In this document: piece by piece, positions 50,637 to 60,900 of the stretch
Layout of the letters: each line of letters opens with the position of its first letter
Numbering within the stretch: the first letter of the stretch is position 1
Assembly (NCBI GenBank): GCA_046160625.1
Contig: JBJXGZ010000065.1
Location: 14,781-78,780, forward strand
DNA length: 64,000 bases
Source of the DNA: M3007 sp046160625
Lineage (GTDB): Bacteria > Bacteroidota > Bacteroidia > Chitinophagales > Saprospiraceae
Direction: 5' to 3'
The notes under the pieces: model-generated
What the model saw: the letters and a program-made list of their open reading frames with translations, nothing else
What the model was told of the DNA's origin: nothing
Databases searched by the model: none
Position numbers and translations under genes: made by a program

Positions 50637-52037
50637 CTACAAACTCTCCACAAATTTAAGCAATGCATCTCTATCCGCCGTGTTCAGTTTTTTAAATTCG
50701 TCCCGCGACTTTTCAGCCTCGCCAGCATGCCATAGAATGGCCTCTTCGATGTTTCGCGCCCGACCGTCGTGGAGCAGGAAAGAATGTTGGTTTACTGTTT
50801 TGATCATGCCAATGCCCCAAAGCGGCGGTGTGCGCCATTCTGTGCCAGTTGCTAAAAAATCAGGCCGGTTGTCGGCCAGACCCGCACCCATATCGTGCAA
50901 GAGTAAATCGGTATAGGGCCATATTTTTTGGTCACGCAAAGCCGCGATCTCGCCGCCTGATCCGGTGTTCATTTCAGGTCGGTGGCAGTCAACGCAATTG
51001 ATCTGTTTAAATAAAAATTTGCCCCGCAAAACCATTTGGTCGTCGTGATCCCGACGAGCCGGCACCGCAAGAGAGCGGGTGTAACTCACCACTTTTTGAA
51101 AAAGATCATCGCTTATTTCAGGCGTTCCACCATTAGGTATGTTTGGGTATTGCTGCTGCTGGGCCGGGCTAAGGTGATCTTGGGGGAATAAGGTACTTGT
51201 AATGCCAAGGTCGCCATTGAAAGCCCCGGCAGTCTGTTGGGTCAAATTTGGCTGGTTGGCTTTCCAGCCAAAACGGCCTAATGCAACTTGCTGGTTTTCA
51301 GCATCCCAGACATAGTTTGGCTTGCCCGAAATGCCATTTTGGTCGCTGTCGGCTTCGTCCGCAAAAGCAAGGATGTCTGGTTCTGGCACGATTTCCAAGA
51401 GCCCCAAACCGGGTATTTGTGGCCCGATACGTGGTGAAAACATCATTCCGGGCGCAAAATCGCCAAAGCCTAAATCAAGAAATTCGTACACTGGCTGGCG
51501 AAGGGAATAACTGGCGCCATCAGCATATTGGCCACTTATTTCCTGATAACTGACCCGTACTCTTGCTTCGTTTTGAACATTCAGTATGGCTTTGTCCTGC
51601 AATTGCCCTCCGTATACCGGATCACCCAATGGCCCTCCCTGTGTATCCGTTCCGGGAATACTAAGACGAAAAAGTAGTCCATTTAAAGGATCTTCAGGCT
51701 GAGCGGGTGGCTTGGCCCGGCCATCCTTAGAATGGCAACTGCTACAGGAAATGGCATTAAAAATCGGGCCTAAGCCATCGAGTGTCTGGACGGAAGCTGG
51801 TGCTGTGATCCAATTCGAGCGAAAAAATGAATTACCTGTCACGAAAAAACCGCTTTGTTCGGCACTCAGGCCATTCACTTGCCCGCCAAAGGCATTTTGA
51901 CCAAAATCAAAACTGGTGCCGTTTGCACCTCCAACATACTGCTCTTCAGGTTCGACTTGTGCAATTTCTAGGTCGGCCCCCTTTTTACAAGAAGCGAATA
52001 TAGACAATAGTGCAACCAAGAAGACAATCAGACGCAT
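50637..52037 (-). CDS. di-heme oxidoreductase (DHOR, thiol oxidoreductase-like) lipoprotein
   Basis: Protein of 466 residues. Lipobox in LLSIFASC; two CXXCH haem sites, SCSSCH near residue 98 and NCVDCH near 352. The middle includes LFRLSIPGTDTQGGPLGDPV and YSLRQPVYEFLDLGFGDF. The family is periplasmic, usually next to imelysins, and is thought to serve iron or electron handling. The imelysin gene lies 103 bp upstream. Confidence 0.9.
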   Translation of the reverse strand: MRLIVFLVALLSIFASCKKGADLEIAQVEPEEQYVGGANGTSFDFGQNAFGGQVNGLSAEQSGFFVTGNSFFRSNWITAPASVQTLDGLGPIFNAISCSSCHSKDGRAKPPAQPEDPLNGLLFRLSIPGTDTQGGPLGDPVYGGQLQDKAILNVQNEARVRVSYQEISGQYADGASYSLRQPVYEFLDLGFGDFAPGMMFSPRIGPQIPGLGLLEIVPEPDILAFADEADSDQNGISGKPNYVWDAENQQVALGRFGWKANQPNLTQQTAGAFNGDLGITSTLFPQDHLSPAQQQQYPNIPNGGTPEISDDLFQKVVSYTRSLAVPARRDHDDQMVLRGKFLFKQINCVDCHRPEMNTGSGGEIAALRDQKIWPYTDLLLHDMGAGLADNRPDFLATGTEWRTPPLWGIGMIKTVNQHSFLLHDGRARNIEEAILWHAGEAEKSRDEFKKLNTADRDALLKFVESL

Positions 52038-52062
52038 GGGTAAAGAAATTGGAGGGTTGGGT

Positions 52063-52140
52063 AATAATTATTTCACGCAACGACGCTAGGTTATCGAAAT
52101 CAATAAAACGCTGCGTGGTTGCGTCGTTGCGTGAAATTGT
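52063..52140. repeat. TTTCACGCAACGAC inverted repeat between imelysin and DHOR genes
   Basis: ATTTCACGCAACGAC and GTCGTTGCGTGAAAT are inverted copies around about 45 bp. The word GTTGCGTGAAAT recurs near 57890. Confidence 0.75.
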
Positions 52141-53295
52141 TCAAAACTCCGCTCCAATCGCCAGGCCAGCATCCACTAAGCGGTCGGCCAAGTTTTCGAG
52201 GGCGGTAATTGCCAAGAGAATTTCTGCGTCATTGTTGAGAATTGCCTGGTCGAAAGGACTGGGAATGGCGTTCAATTTAGCTTCTGCATCTTCAAAAGCA
52301 GCGCGAACGGCATCGGCTTTAGTTGGGTCTAATTGTTCAGCAATATCGCTAAAACTCCTCCCCGAAATTTCCGTGCTATTCGTATATTTATAGACTCCAA
52401 AATATACGTTCTTGACACCCAACAGATTCATTTTCAAATCCGCGATGGTGTTGTCTGCAAAGCAGGAATGTTCGTGTTCCTGATCTTTTGTGTCAAGGGC
52501 AACAAACATTCGTTCGCCCGCAATTTCTGTTTTTGTGAATTCTTTCAGGCCAAAAAAAATCAGCCCCATGGCTTCGCCGCTGGTTTTTTCCTTCAAAAAT
52601 TCCTGGCGGTAAGCGCCATCAGGCTTCCATTCATCACGTACCTGAGCGAGATGCTCCAACAATAAATCCACGGCAACTTGCAGGTATTGGCCACGACGAT
52701 CCTGATGTGCAGCCGTGCCTCCACCACCCAAAATATAATCTGTGTAAGGGCGTGTACCTGGGCCAGTTGCACTCAGGTCTTGTCCCCAAAGTAAGAATTC
52801 AAGTGCATGCCATCCTGTGAAAATGGCCGTTTCTGATAAAACCTCGTTGAGACCTACCAATATTTGTTTGTTGATAACGGGTTGTGCTGCAGGATTATTG
52901 ATAATGCCCGCATTGGGTTGTCCCTGAACGTAGTCAATAAAATTTTCGTCCATTGGCCAGGCGTTAATCATGCCCTCAGGACCATCAGCATCGTCAATGG
53001 GGCCACCGTAAAAACGAAACGCTTCGGTCTGACCGTAAGGATTCCGGGCATTGAGCCAAGCGGTTTTACAAGCCTGAAAACCAGCGTCAGTTGGGGCAGC
53101 AACGAAAGCGTCAATGGCTTGCTTCAGGGTGAGCGCCATAATGTAAGTGTCATCATAATTGGCCAAAACAAGGTTGGCATATTGCACGAGCGCCTCCCTC
53201 TTAGAAGATTCAACGTAATCCTCGTTTTCGCCACATGAGAAAAAAAGACTTGCGGTGAACAAGGTGATAAGTAAGGCTGTAAATTTGTTTCTCAT
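52141..53295 (-). CDS. imelysin family protein (M75-type)
   Basis: Lipoprotein of 384 residues (signal TALLITLFTASLFFSC). The GXHXXE motif is in TGWHALEFLLWGQD near residue 165, followed by RPYTDYILGGGGTAAHQDRR. Members are periplasmic or outer-membrane proteins linked to iron uptake; protease activity is doubtful. It pairs with the DHOR gene downstream, as in other Bacteroidota. Confidence 0.92.
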   Translation of the reverse strand: MRNKFTALLITLFTASLFFSCGENEDYVESSKREALVQYANLVLANYDDTYIMALTLKQAIDAFVAAPTDAGFQACKTAWLNARNPYGQTEAFRFYGGPIDDADGPEGMINAWPMDENFIDYVQGQPNAGIINNPAAQPVINKQILVGLNEVLSETAIFTGWHALEFLLWGQDLSATGPGTRPYTDYILGGGGTAAHQDRRGQYLQVAVDLLLEHLAQVRDEWKPDGAYRQEFLKEKTSGEAMGLIFFGLKEFTKTEIAGERMFVALDTKDQEHEHSCFADNTIADLKMNLLGVKNVYFGVYKYTNSTEISGRSFSDIAEQLDPTKADAVRAAFEDAEAKLNAIPSPFDQAILNNDAEILLAITALENLADRLVDAGLAIGAEF

Positions 53296-53398
53296 GCTGA
53301 AAGGATTGTGTTAATTGCTTTTGAAAAAGTTGGCATTCAATTATCTGGGGCAAGGTCCAATTTAGGTTGAAGCAAAATTGCATCCCTGAAAATGACGA

Positions 53399-55279
53399 TC
53401 ATCCCCCCTGCCAAACATTGTCTTTCGGCTTCGATTCGGGAATGGTTTTGTTACCCAAAGTAACCTTTTTCGGGGTTTTACCTGCGGTAATCTTTAGTTG
53501 GAACACGCGTTTGCCTTCATTTTTCCACTCCTCGGCCGTCTTATGGATTTGTTCTTTCGAGCCATCCGTGTATTCGATTTCTAAATGAATTGGCACAGGG
53601 ATGATTCCTTTTCTTTCGACATAGATTACATGATTGGCGTTTCCGCCGCCTGTCACGTTGTCCATTTTTGCCACCTCCAGTTTCAAATCCGGGTAACCAA
53701 ACTCAAAAAACCAGGGCTTCCAGAACCAGTCTAGGTTTTGTCCAGAGACGTTGTTGAAGGTGTTGAAAAACTCGTAAGGCCCAGGGTGTTTGCCTTTCCA
53801 ACGATCCATGTATGTAGTCATGCACTGGTGGAATTTCTCGTAGCCCAACATATCGTACAACTGGACATAGGCCAATTGTGGCCGCGTATAAGCAGCAAAG
53901 CCGTACGAACGGCCATCCAAAGCGCGTGAGGGCACCATGGGCGGCACCTCCCAGTCGTTGCCAAAACCCCAGCCTTCGCCGATGCGACTCTTTTTATTTT
54001 CAAGGCTGTCCGCTACAAAATGGTCAAAAAAACTGGCCCAGCCCTCATCCATCCAGGCGTAGTATTGCTCGTTGGTACCCATCATGAACGGGAAGTAAGT
54101 GTGCGATGCTTCGTGGATGGTTAGGCCCGTCACCTGATCTTCCGGCACGCTTGCGTCGTTGATCATCATCGGGTATTCCATGCCGTCATTGCCATTGAAA
54201 ACGGTGAGGCTAGGGTAGGGGAAGGGGTAGCCGGGAAGCCAGGTGCTCATCAGACGGATACCATCGGCAGCGATACGTGCCACGCGTTTGTAATCCATGG
54301 ATTGGGAGTTGTAGGCCGCGCTGACCAGTGTTCGGCGACTCGTTTTATCGTCCACCACCACCGAAGTAGCGTCCCAGTTATAGTGATCGCTCGCTGCAAA
54401 AGCGAAGTCCGGCACATCCGTTGCTTTGAACCGGAATACGTTTTTCTTGAGATTTTTGAATACCCTTCCCGACTTCACTTCGGCTTCTGAAAAAATGCTG
54501 ATCACCTCCGTGCTTGTATGCGCCCTTTGCCATCGCTCCAGGAATTGTGGCTGCAAAATATCGGCTGCATTTTGCCATTCGCCCGTAGCCCAGGCCTGAT
54601 AACCCTTTGGCAATGTGATGCTTACATCGTAATTGGAAAAATCGTGGTAAAATTCCTGCAGGCCATTGTACGGTGCGCTTGCCCAGCCGTGCAGGTCGTC
54701 GTACACCGCAATTTCAGGATAAAAATAGGGGATGAAAAAGGTAGTTGGGTCGCATATACACTCCCGGGTGGCGCCCTCAGAAGCAGGCAAGGTGTACTCC
54801 CAGGCGACGGAAAGTTTGAGCGAACTCTTGGCCGCCAAGGGTACTTTCAACTGAATGTCGAGATAGCTGTCGTGCCGGTTTTGCGCGGCTTTTGTCACCA
54901 GCACACCATTGATGGACAAGTGTTCGATTTCTACGCCATCCGTCACATCGTTCGGGTCAATGTCGTCTGCACGTTGGCCGCCTTTACGGTAGAGGTCAGC
55001 CAGTAGTTTGAGGCGAATCATCCGTAGTGTATCAGGGCTGTTGTTGTAGTAGGTTACCTCTTGAGAGCCTTCCAACTCGTGTTCTTTGGGATTAAGACTG
55101 ATATTGATTTTGTAGTCGGAGCGGTTTTGCCAGTAGTTGGTACCCGGGTTTCCATCCCAACTGCGCAGGCCTTTTTCATAGGAATTTTCAAAATTTCGAG
55201 GGAAGGGAAGGCTGGTGTTTTGGGCTTTATTACCCCCAAGGAACACGAGGAGGAAAATGATGGAGAGTAGGATTCGCAT
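53399..55279 (-). CDS. M1 family zinc aminopeptidase
   Basis: Secreted metallopeptidase of 626 residues with signal peptide (IFLLVFLGGNKAQ). The HEASH zinc site near residue 381 is followed by 18 residues and the third ligand (MDEGW). NGNDGMEYPMMIND is the GXMEN-like exopeptidase site. The N-terminal beta domain starts NISLNPKEHELEGSQEVTY. It probably trims peptides outside the cytoplasm. It lies upstream of the imelysin gene with a 103-bp gap. Confidence 0.93.
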   Translation of the reverse strand: MRILLSIIFLLVFLGGNKAQNTSLPFPRNFENSYEKGLRSWDGNPGTNYWQNRSDYKINISLNPKEHELEGSQEVTYYNNSPDTLRMIRLKLLADLYRKGGQRADDIDPNDVTDGVEIEHLSINGVLVTKAAQNRHDSYLDIQLKVPLAAKSSLKLSVAWEYTLPASEGATRECICDPTTFFIPYFYPEIAVYDDLHGWASAPYNGLQEFYHDFSNYDVSITLPKGYQAWATGEWQNAADILQPQFLERWQRAHTSTEVISIFSEAEVKSGRVFKNLKKNVFRFKATDVPDFAFAASDHYNWDATSVVVDDKTSRRTLVSAAYNSQSMDYKRVARIAADGIRLMSTWLPGYPFPYPSLTVFNGNDGMEYPMMINDASVPEDQVTGLTIHEASHTYFPFMMGTNEQYYAWMDEGWASFFDHFVADSLENKKSRIGEGWGFGNDWEVPPMVPSRALDGRSYGFAAYTRPQLAYVQLYDMLGYEKFHQCMTTYMDRWKGKHPGPYEFFNTFNNVSGQNLDWFWKPWFFEFGYPDLKLEVAKMDNVTGGGNANHVIYVERKGIIPVPIHLEIEYTDGSKEQIHKTAEEWKNEGKRVFQLKITAGKTPKKVTLGNKTIPESKPKDNVWQGG

Positions 55280-55487
55280 ATAAATTCAAATTGAAAAGTT
55301 CTGGCAAACGTACCAAATTACATTGGCTTTATTGAAGTGTTGTCCACCGTAGATTCGGAATTTTCTCTTTTGATTGAGGTGTTTTGAAAAATATTTTCTG
55401 AAAAACACTTGCCTTTTCAAACACATTACATAGTTTTCGCCCCGAATTACCAACTCACAATATTGTTTCACTAAAAGTCAAAACAAA
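55280..55487. other. divergent spacer, no gene seen
   Basis: AT-rich 208 bp between the M1 peptidase (minus) and a small glycine-rich gene (plus). No clear promoter boxes. Confidence 0.4.
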
Positions 55488-55745
55488 ATGGAGCAGATTT
55501 TACCTTATCTCATCAACACCGCGCTTGGAGCAGGTGGCGGCTGGCTTGGCAACATGCTGAAAAAGAATGGCCTTGGCAATGTAGGCAACCTTATCGCAGG
55601 TGCGGTAGGTGGCAACGTCCTCCCCCTGATCGTGGGTGCACTGATGAATGGCGAAGGACTGAGCGGCGTTCTTCAGTACGTATTGCCGCTGGTTGGCGGT
55701 ACGGTAGGTTCGCTGTTGGGTGGCTTGTTCAAGAAGGCTGCTTAA
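55488..55745 (+). CDS. small glycine-rich hydrophobic protein
   Basis: Protein of 85 residues, nearly all glycine, leucine, valine and asparagine (TALGAGGGWLGNMLKKNGLG, VGNLIAGAVGGNVLPLIVGA). The spacing of glycines suggests glycine-zipper helices that pack in a membrane. Related short proteins occur in several phyla without known function. A terminator with an 11-bp stem follows at 55767-55800, so it is a single-gene unit. Confidence 0.7.
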   Translation: MEQILPYLINTALGAGGGWLGNMLKKNGLGNVGNLIAGAVGGNVLPLIVGALMNGEGLSGVLQYVLPLVGGTVGSLLGGLFKKAA

Positions 55746-55766
55746 AAGGACACTTTGTGATGCAAA

Positions 55767-55808
55767 AGAGCGGCCTACAGGTATCCTGATAGGCCGCTCT
55801 GGTTATTT
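55767..55808 (+). terminator. terminator of small glycine-rich gene
   Basis: AGAGCGGCCTA (55767-55777) pairs with TAGGCCGCTCT (55790-55800), then GGTTATTTTG. Confidence 0.75.
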
Positions 55809-55828
55809 TGATAATTACACAGTAGTGC

Positions 55829-56020
55829 TTAAGGTTGAAGATTCTTCTTAACCTCAGAAATGAAGATGACGAGACCAATAATAACGGATGCTAGAGTAAT
55901 TAGTGCCAAAAACGGGTTTTTACTACCCTCGCCTAGTACCAAAAAAATGTTTAACGAAATCAAAATTGATGGTACTAGGAATAAAAACAGGAGAATGACT
56001 ATTATTTTCGAATTTTTCAT
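55829..56020 (-). CDS. two-helix membrane peptide
   Basis: Protein of 63 residues with two membrane helices (IIVILLFLFLVPSILISLNI and FLALITLASVIIGLVIFI) and a short charged tail (SEVKKNLQP). It starts 12 bp after the cysteine-rich secreted protein gene and is read in the same direction, so it is probably co-transcribed. Small two-helix proteins beside cysteine-rich exported proteins can be immunity proteins. That is inference. Confidence 0.6.
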   Translation of the reverse strand: MKNSKIIVILLFLFLVPSILISLNIFLVLGEGSKNPFLALITLASVIIGLVIFISEVKKNLQP

Positions 56021-56032
56021 GGTATTTATTGC

Positions 56033-56683
56033 TTAATATGGTGCGTAACCTAAACAATGAGCAGTAGCGGTAGCAACGCAAGCAGCAGTGAAAAAAACGC
56101 AACCTAAACTAATGTCTATTTCCGGGATAATGGATACCCCAACGCAATACATACATCCACCAAAGTTTCCAGGATTATCTGAATAACAACTTCTATCAAG
56201 GGCTATAGAATTATCAGATTTAGAAGATTGAGAAATCTCCAAATTTGCAATTTGTGTCAAATTCTTCGTTTCATAGACGGACATAAGTGTAACACTATTG
56301 CTATTATCTTCCTCAAAAAGAAGTGTCTTGTAAAGAGTTTTCTTTGCATCCGGGTAAATGGCAAAATAATATTCTTTGTTGCCACTTGTCAAATCAGTTT
56401 TTTCCATGCGAATTCCAAAGAATTCCTCCTTGCCATCAGTTATTAATCTATGGTATTCTACAGATTTGAATTTGTGCACCAGAAGAAATGAATCGTATTC
56501 TGGAGTCTCCAAGTATTTGTCTAGCACACTTGATGAGCCGAGAGAAATCACTTCTAAAGAAGCTAATTTGGGTGGCCCACCCTTGGGTCTTGCATCAATG
56601 ACAGAGTAATCATTTTGGCACTGATAAAAAAGGGTAATTAAAAACAAAATGGCGAAAATGGGTGAGATTTTGTAATGGTTCAT
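56033..56683 (-). CDS. secreted protein with cysteine-rich hydrophobic C-terminus, bacteriocin-like
   Basis: Protein of 216 residues. N-terminal signal with lipobox-like FYQC. A beta-rich middle part, then a final 50 residues with six cysteines at 166, 177, 180, 195, 202 and 210 (C-X10-C-X2-C-X14-C-X6-C-X7-C) in a hydrophobic setting (GGCMYCVGVSI, GCVFFTAACVATATAHC). This C-terminus recalls halocin C8-like cysteine-rich peptides that are released from a longer precursor. No protease or transporter gene is adjacent. It could also be an ordinary lipoprotein. Confidence 0.5.
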   Translation of the reverse strand: MNHYKISPIFAILFLITLFYQCQNDYSVIDARPKGGPPKLASLEVISLGSSSVLDKYLETPEYDSFLLVHKFKSVEYHRLITDGKEEFFGIRMEKTDLTSGNKEYYFAIYPDAKKTLYKTLLFEEDNSNSVTLMSVYETKNLTQIANLEISQSSKSDNSIALDRSCYSDNPGNFGGCMYCVGVSIIPEIDISLGCVFFTAACVATATAHCLGYAPY

Positions 56684-56989
56684 AACATTTAAGTTTTTTG
56701 CCTACAATAACGCTTTCGGCAAATCGCGCCCTACTTCTTTTGAAATGGTTTCAGGATGCCCATTTAGGCTGAAAAAACAGCCTTACAAAAATACTGAAAT
56801 TTGGTTATAGTTGTTAGTGCTTTCTTGATTTTTTGCAAACATTTGGTAATTCCAGAAAAACAACCGTGTTTTGGCCTGATTTTCAAAGGGTTAAAAAAAT
56901 GTCCGCCTCGCTGACGAAATTTGCAAATTGGGCGTTTTGCTATTTGAAAATACAAAAACAACAACCAAAAACAACAAAATCTCTTACAG
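56684..56989. other. divergent spacer
   Basis: 306 bp with no ORF. Contains AGGCTGAAAAAACAGCCT (56768-56785), a short hairpin, and A-rich AACAACAACCAAAAACAACA just before the RlpA gene. Confidence 0.5.
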
Positions 56990-57805
56990 ATGCGCCAGAC
57001 TTTCTACGCTTTCGCTGCCTTTTTCGCCATAGCCTTATGCTCTTCCTTTATGCTACAAAAGGAAGAATATGGCAAAGCTGGCTACTACGCCGATTCGCTC
57101 CATGGCCGCAAAACTGCCAGTGGCGAGAAATACGACAAGTATGAATTCACTTGTGCCCATAAAACCCTCGCTTTTGGCACCAAAATCAAGGTGACACGTC
57201 TTGACAATAAAAAATCCGTGATCGTTCGCGTCAACGACCGCGGCCCGTTTGTGGAAGGCTACGTGACGGACCTTTCGCGTGCTGCCGCAGAAGAAATCGG
57301 TCTCATCAAAATCGGGGTGACGCGGGTGAAAATTGAAGTCGTTGGTGTGACTTCAACCGCTCGAGTGGCTGCGGAGACGGATGGCAATGCAACGCTCTTG
57401 GTTGCCCGTGGCGATACGAGGGCTACCAAACTTTCCGCCAGCCCAGCTCAATACAGCACAAGCGATCCTAAACCTTCGGGAACAACCAGCAGAAGTTCTG
57501 GGGGTGCCAAGCTGCCCACCGAACTCTACGCAGTTGACATTCAAAAATCCCGCAAAGTAGGATTCGGTGTGCAGGTCAGCACCCTTTACGATGCCGACAA
57601 TGTGCTTCCCGTACTCAAAAAACTCCAGCAGGAATGGCCGCTCAAAGCATTGGTGAGCGTCGAAAACGACGAAGTATTCAACAAAAGCACCTACAGGGTC
57701 ATCATCGGGCCATTCTCCGACGCTAAAACCGCCGCAGCACAGCAAAAGATCGCCGCCAAAAAGGGGTATAAGGGTTGTTTTGTGGTTGATTTGGGTGGGA
57801 TGTAG
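56990..57805 (+). CDS. rlpA: septal ring lytic transglycosylase RlpA-like protein with SPOR domain
   Basis: Protein of 271 residues with a signal peptide (FYAFAAFFAIALCSSF). The double-psi beta-barrel of RlpA has GKAGYYADSLHGRKTASGEK and the catalytic-type RVNDRGPFVEGYVTDLSRAA near residues 80-100. The C-terminal SPOR domain (VGFGVQVSTLYDADNVLPVL to IGPFSDAKTAAAQQ) binds denuded septal glycan. Probably acts on peptidoglycan during division, matching the dcw genes in role though not in place. Confidence 0.9.
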   Translation: MRQTFYAFAAFFAIALCSSFMLQKEEYGKAGYYADSLHGRKTASGEKYDKYEFTCAHKTLAFGTKIKVTRLDNKKSVIVRVNDRGPFVEGYVTDLSRAAAEEIGLIKIGVTRVKIEVVGVTSTARVAAETDGNATLLVARGDTRATKLSASPAQYSTSDPKPSGTTSRSSGGAKLPTELYAVDIQKSRKVGFGVQVSTLYDADNVLPVLKKLQQEWPLKALVSVENDEVFNKSTYRVIIGPFSDAKTAAAQQKIAAKKGYKGCFVVDLGGM

Positions 57806-57982
57806 TGTTGGGATATTAGGATATTGGGATATTAGGATATTGAAACGGGCATTTCGCTGGGTGCGAGATGCCCGTTTTTTTATGTTGCGCCGTTGCGTGA
57901 AATATTTTCATCCACGCACTTGCTTTCTGAAATTCGGAGCATAGTTTTACCCCGTTTAAACATTTCAATACCAATCCTTTGC

Positions 57983-60900
57983 ATGATGAAAACCTTCCTT
58001 TCGATAATTGCTGTTCTACTATCAGTATCACTGCTCGGTGCGCAAAAGCCCGTTTTAGTCATTCCGACAGGCCACAGCTCAGGTGTTCAAGTGGTTTCCT
58101 CTTCCGCTGACGGGAAGTATTTCCTGACGCTTGGAGGCGATGGTTTGGCCAAACTTTGGAACGAAGCGGGCAAGGAACTCAAAACGTTCAGATCGCCCCT
58201 CCGGAGTTTTACATCGGTATCGCTTTCCCCAAATAATGAGCACATTTTGGCCATAAGCAGTTACACACATGCTGATGCGGGGGTCCTGAAAACCAGTTCC
58301 GGGGAACTGGATTTCGTCTTGAAAGGCCATACCAGCAATCTGATCTGTGCAGCATATTCCCCGGAAGGTCAATGGATTGCAACCGGAGCAGCGGATTCCA
58401 GCGCGATACTTTGGAATGCACGCGATGGAAGCCTCATTCGCCGCTTTAAGGGACACCAAGGTTCGATCGGTTCACTTGCTTTTTCGTCCGACGGAAGATT
58501 TTTGGCAACATTTTCCTACGATAAAACAGTCAAAATTTGGGAAACAGTCACAGGTAAATTGCTCCAAACGATTGAAGTCTGCGGAGAATCGGGCGATGAA
58601 ATTCAATTTTCGCCCGATGGCAAAATGATTTCAGTCTTGTGCCGGGGGATGTTTTTTGCACAAGATCGTATCTCCCTTTGGTCAACAGAAACGGGGGAAA
58701 AAATTCGAGAGATAGACGGGTATTCGTTGTGTTTCTCGCCTGACGGCAAATGGGTGTGCGTTTTTAGGCAATCTACTGCTTTTGTTTATGCTTCGGAAAG
58801 CCTGGACGGGGAACCTTTTCGTACGATTTATGCGCGTTTTCCTCCTATGGCCGGGCCGCCGCCGACCAACATCCTGAAAGGCACGTTTCTCCCCGACAGC
58901 AAAGGCATACTGCTCAATGCAATGCACATCCCCGAAGTATATGACATTGAAACAGGTCATTTCAAATTGGCGCTGAAGGGCTATTCGATTCCGGTAGAAT
59001 GTGTTTCTTTTTCACCGGATGCAAAAAAATGCCTGGCTGGAAGCGAAACAGATTTGTTGGAAATGGATTTTACACCGGGAACGCAGGTAAAACGATTTAA
59101 GGGAATTCAAGGGAAAGTGACCAACGCAAGGTATTCTCCCGATGGGCAGAAAATTGTTGCAGTGACAACATGGTGTGATGGGGTTATCATGGACGCGACC
59201 AATGGGAAGGAAATTATGCCGCTGAAGGCAACGCCTTGCATGGATCCACCTCCAATTTATACCAAGATCCTCGAAATTGCTCCTGACGGTCAATCTTTTA
59301 TGCGAGGCCATAATATGGGCAACAAGGATGGCCCACCTTTCCTTTCGTCCTGGCAATTTTCAGATGGAGCTATAGTTGATTCACTTTTTTTTCCTTTTGA
59401 CGAATTTGAAGAACCCAGGGAAATCTCTATTGCTCAGGACGGAAAACAGATTGCTGTTTTGACAAGAAGCATGTTGCTGGTTTGGGATGTAGATACACGT
59501 CAATGGGACAAAATTTTTGTGAGTGAATTTGGCTTTGGCCCTGGCCTATTTGGCTCTGGCCAGATCGCTTTTTACGAAAAAAACAAAATCGCAGTTTGCC
59601 AGAGGGATGAGATTGAGTTTTGGGATATACAGGAGAAGAAACGGATCGGTAAAACTTCGATGTCAGCGTTTCAATTGAATCAAAAAGAGGTGACTGGAAT
59701 GGATATTCATGGCACAGAACTGATGGATGCCGCTTTTAACCATTTGCTGTGTAGCCCCGACGGAAAATGGTTGGCTGCAGCTTATGGCAAAACCATTGGC
59801 TTATTGCGGTGCAGGGAAGCAAGCCAGCCGGAAATTGTCCAGATGTTTAAAGGACACGATGATACGGTGCTGAAAATTGGCTTTTCGCCTGACAACCGCT
59901 GGTTAATTTCGGCTTCTGCGGACAACACGGTGCGTATTTGGGATGTACAAAAAAGCGTTGAAGTTGCCAAAATTGTCCATTTGACGAACGACAATTGGGT
60001 AGTGACCACCCCTTCCGGGCTTTTCGATGCTTCGGACGACGCCAAAAAAATGATGTATTATGTGGTGGATTACGAGAAAGAAAAGATCGTTTTAGATTTA
60101 GAGCAACTCCAGATTCGTTATTGGCAGCCCGGACTTTTAGGCGCCATCATGGGATTATCTCCATACCCTGTTAAAAACGTAGGCGTTTTCGACAACCTGA
60201 AGTTGTTTCCATCCATAGAAGACAGCACCCGCATCGAATCCAATCAGTTGTATATCAAACTCCGCGAACGCAATGGCGGCTTGGGAAAACTAAGCCTGAT
60301 CATCAATGGGAGAAGGCTGGAAAATGACCTCAACCCGCTGCCAAACCGAAAAAAAGACCTTGTCATTGACCTTAAGCCTTATATCAAATCGAGGCATTTA
60401 CGTACGGATACCCTCAATACCATCGAGCTGGAGGTTTACGAATCCAAAGACGATCTCAAAAGCGAACCCTACAAGCTTTATTACCAGGCTGCTGTGAACA
60501 AACGCGGTGAAGGCAGTAATGAGGAGGAACCCATAGCCAACACTTGCGACGCCCCCAGGAACTTGTACCTGATTATAGTGGGTACCTCCCTTTACCCCCA
60601 AGGTGTTGATTCACTCCCTTCCGCCAATGAAGACGCTGTAGAAATGGCCAGGGTATTGAGCGAGGCCGGAAAACTTTTGTACGGTGATCGGGTACACCTA
60701 AAATTATTGTCCACCAAAGCTGGAGAATCCCCCAGCAAGGCCAACATCGCCGCAGCTTTCGAAGCCTTTAAGACCGCAAACGTTTGCGATGTGCTGGTGG
60801 TCTTTTTCGCCGGACACGGTTCCAATTGGGGCAAGGATGGGGACAAATCCAATTTTTACTACTTGACCCAGGACATCACCTTTGGTAAACTAAATGATGA

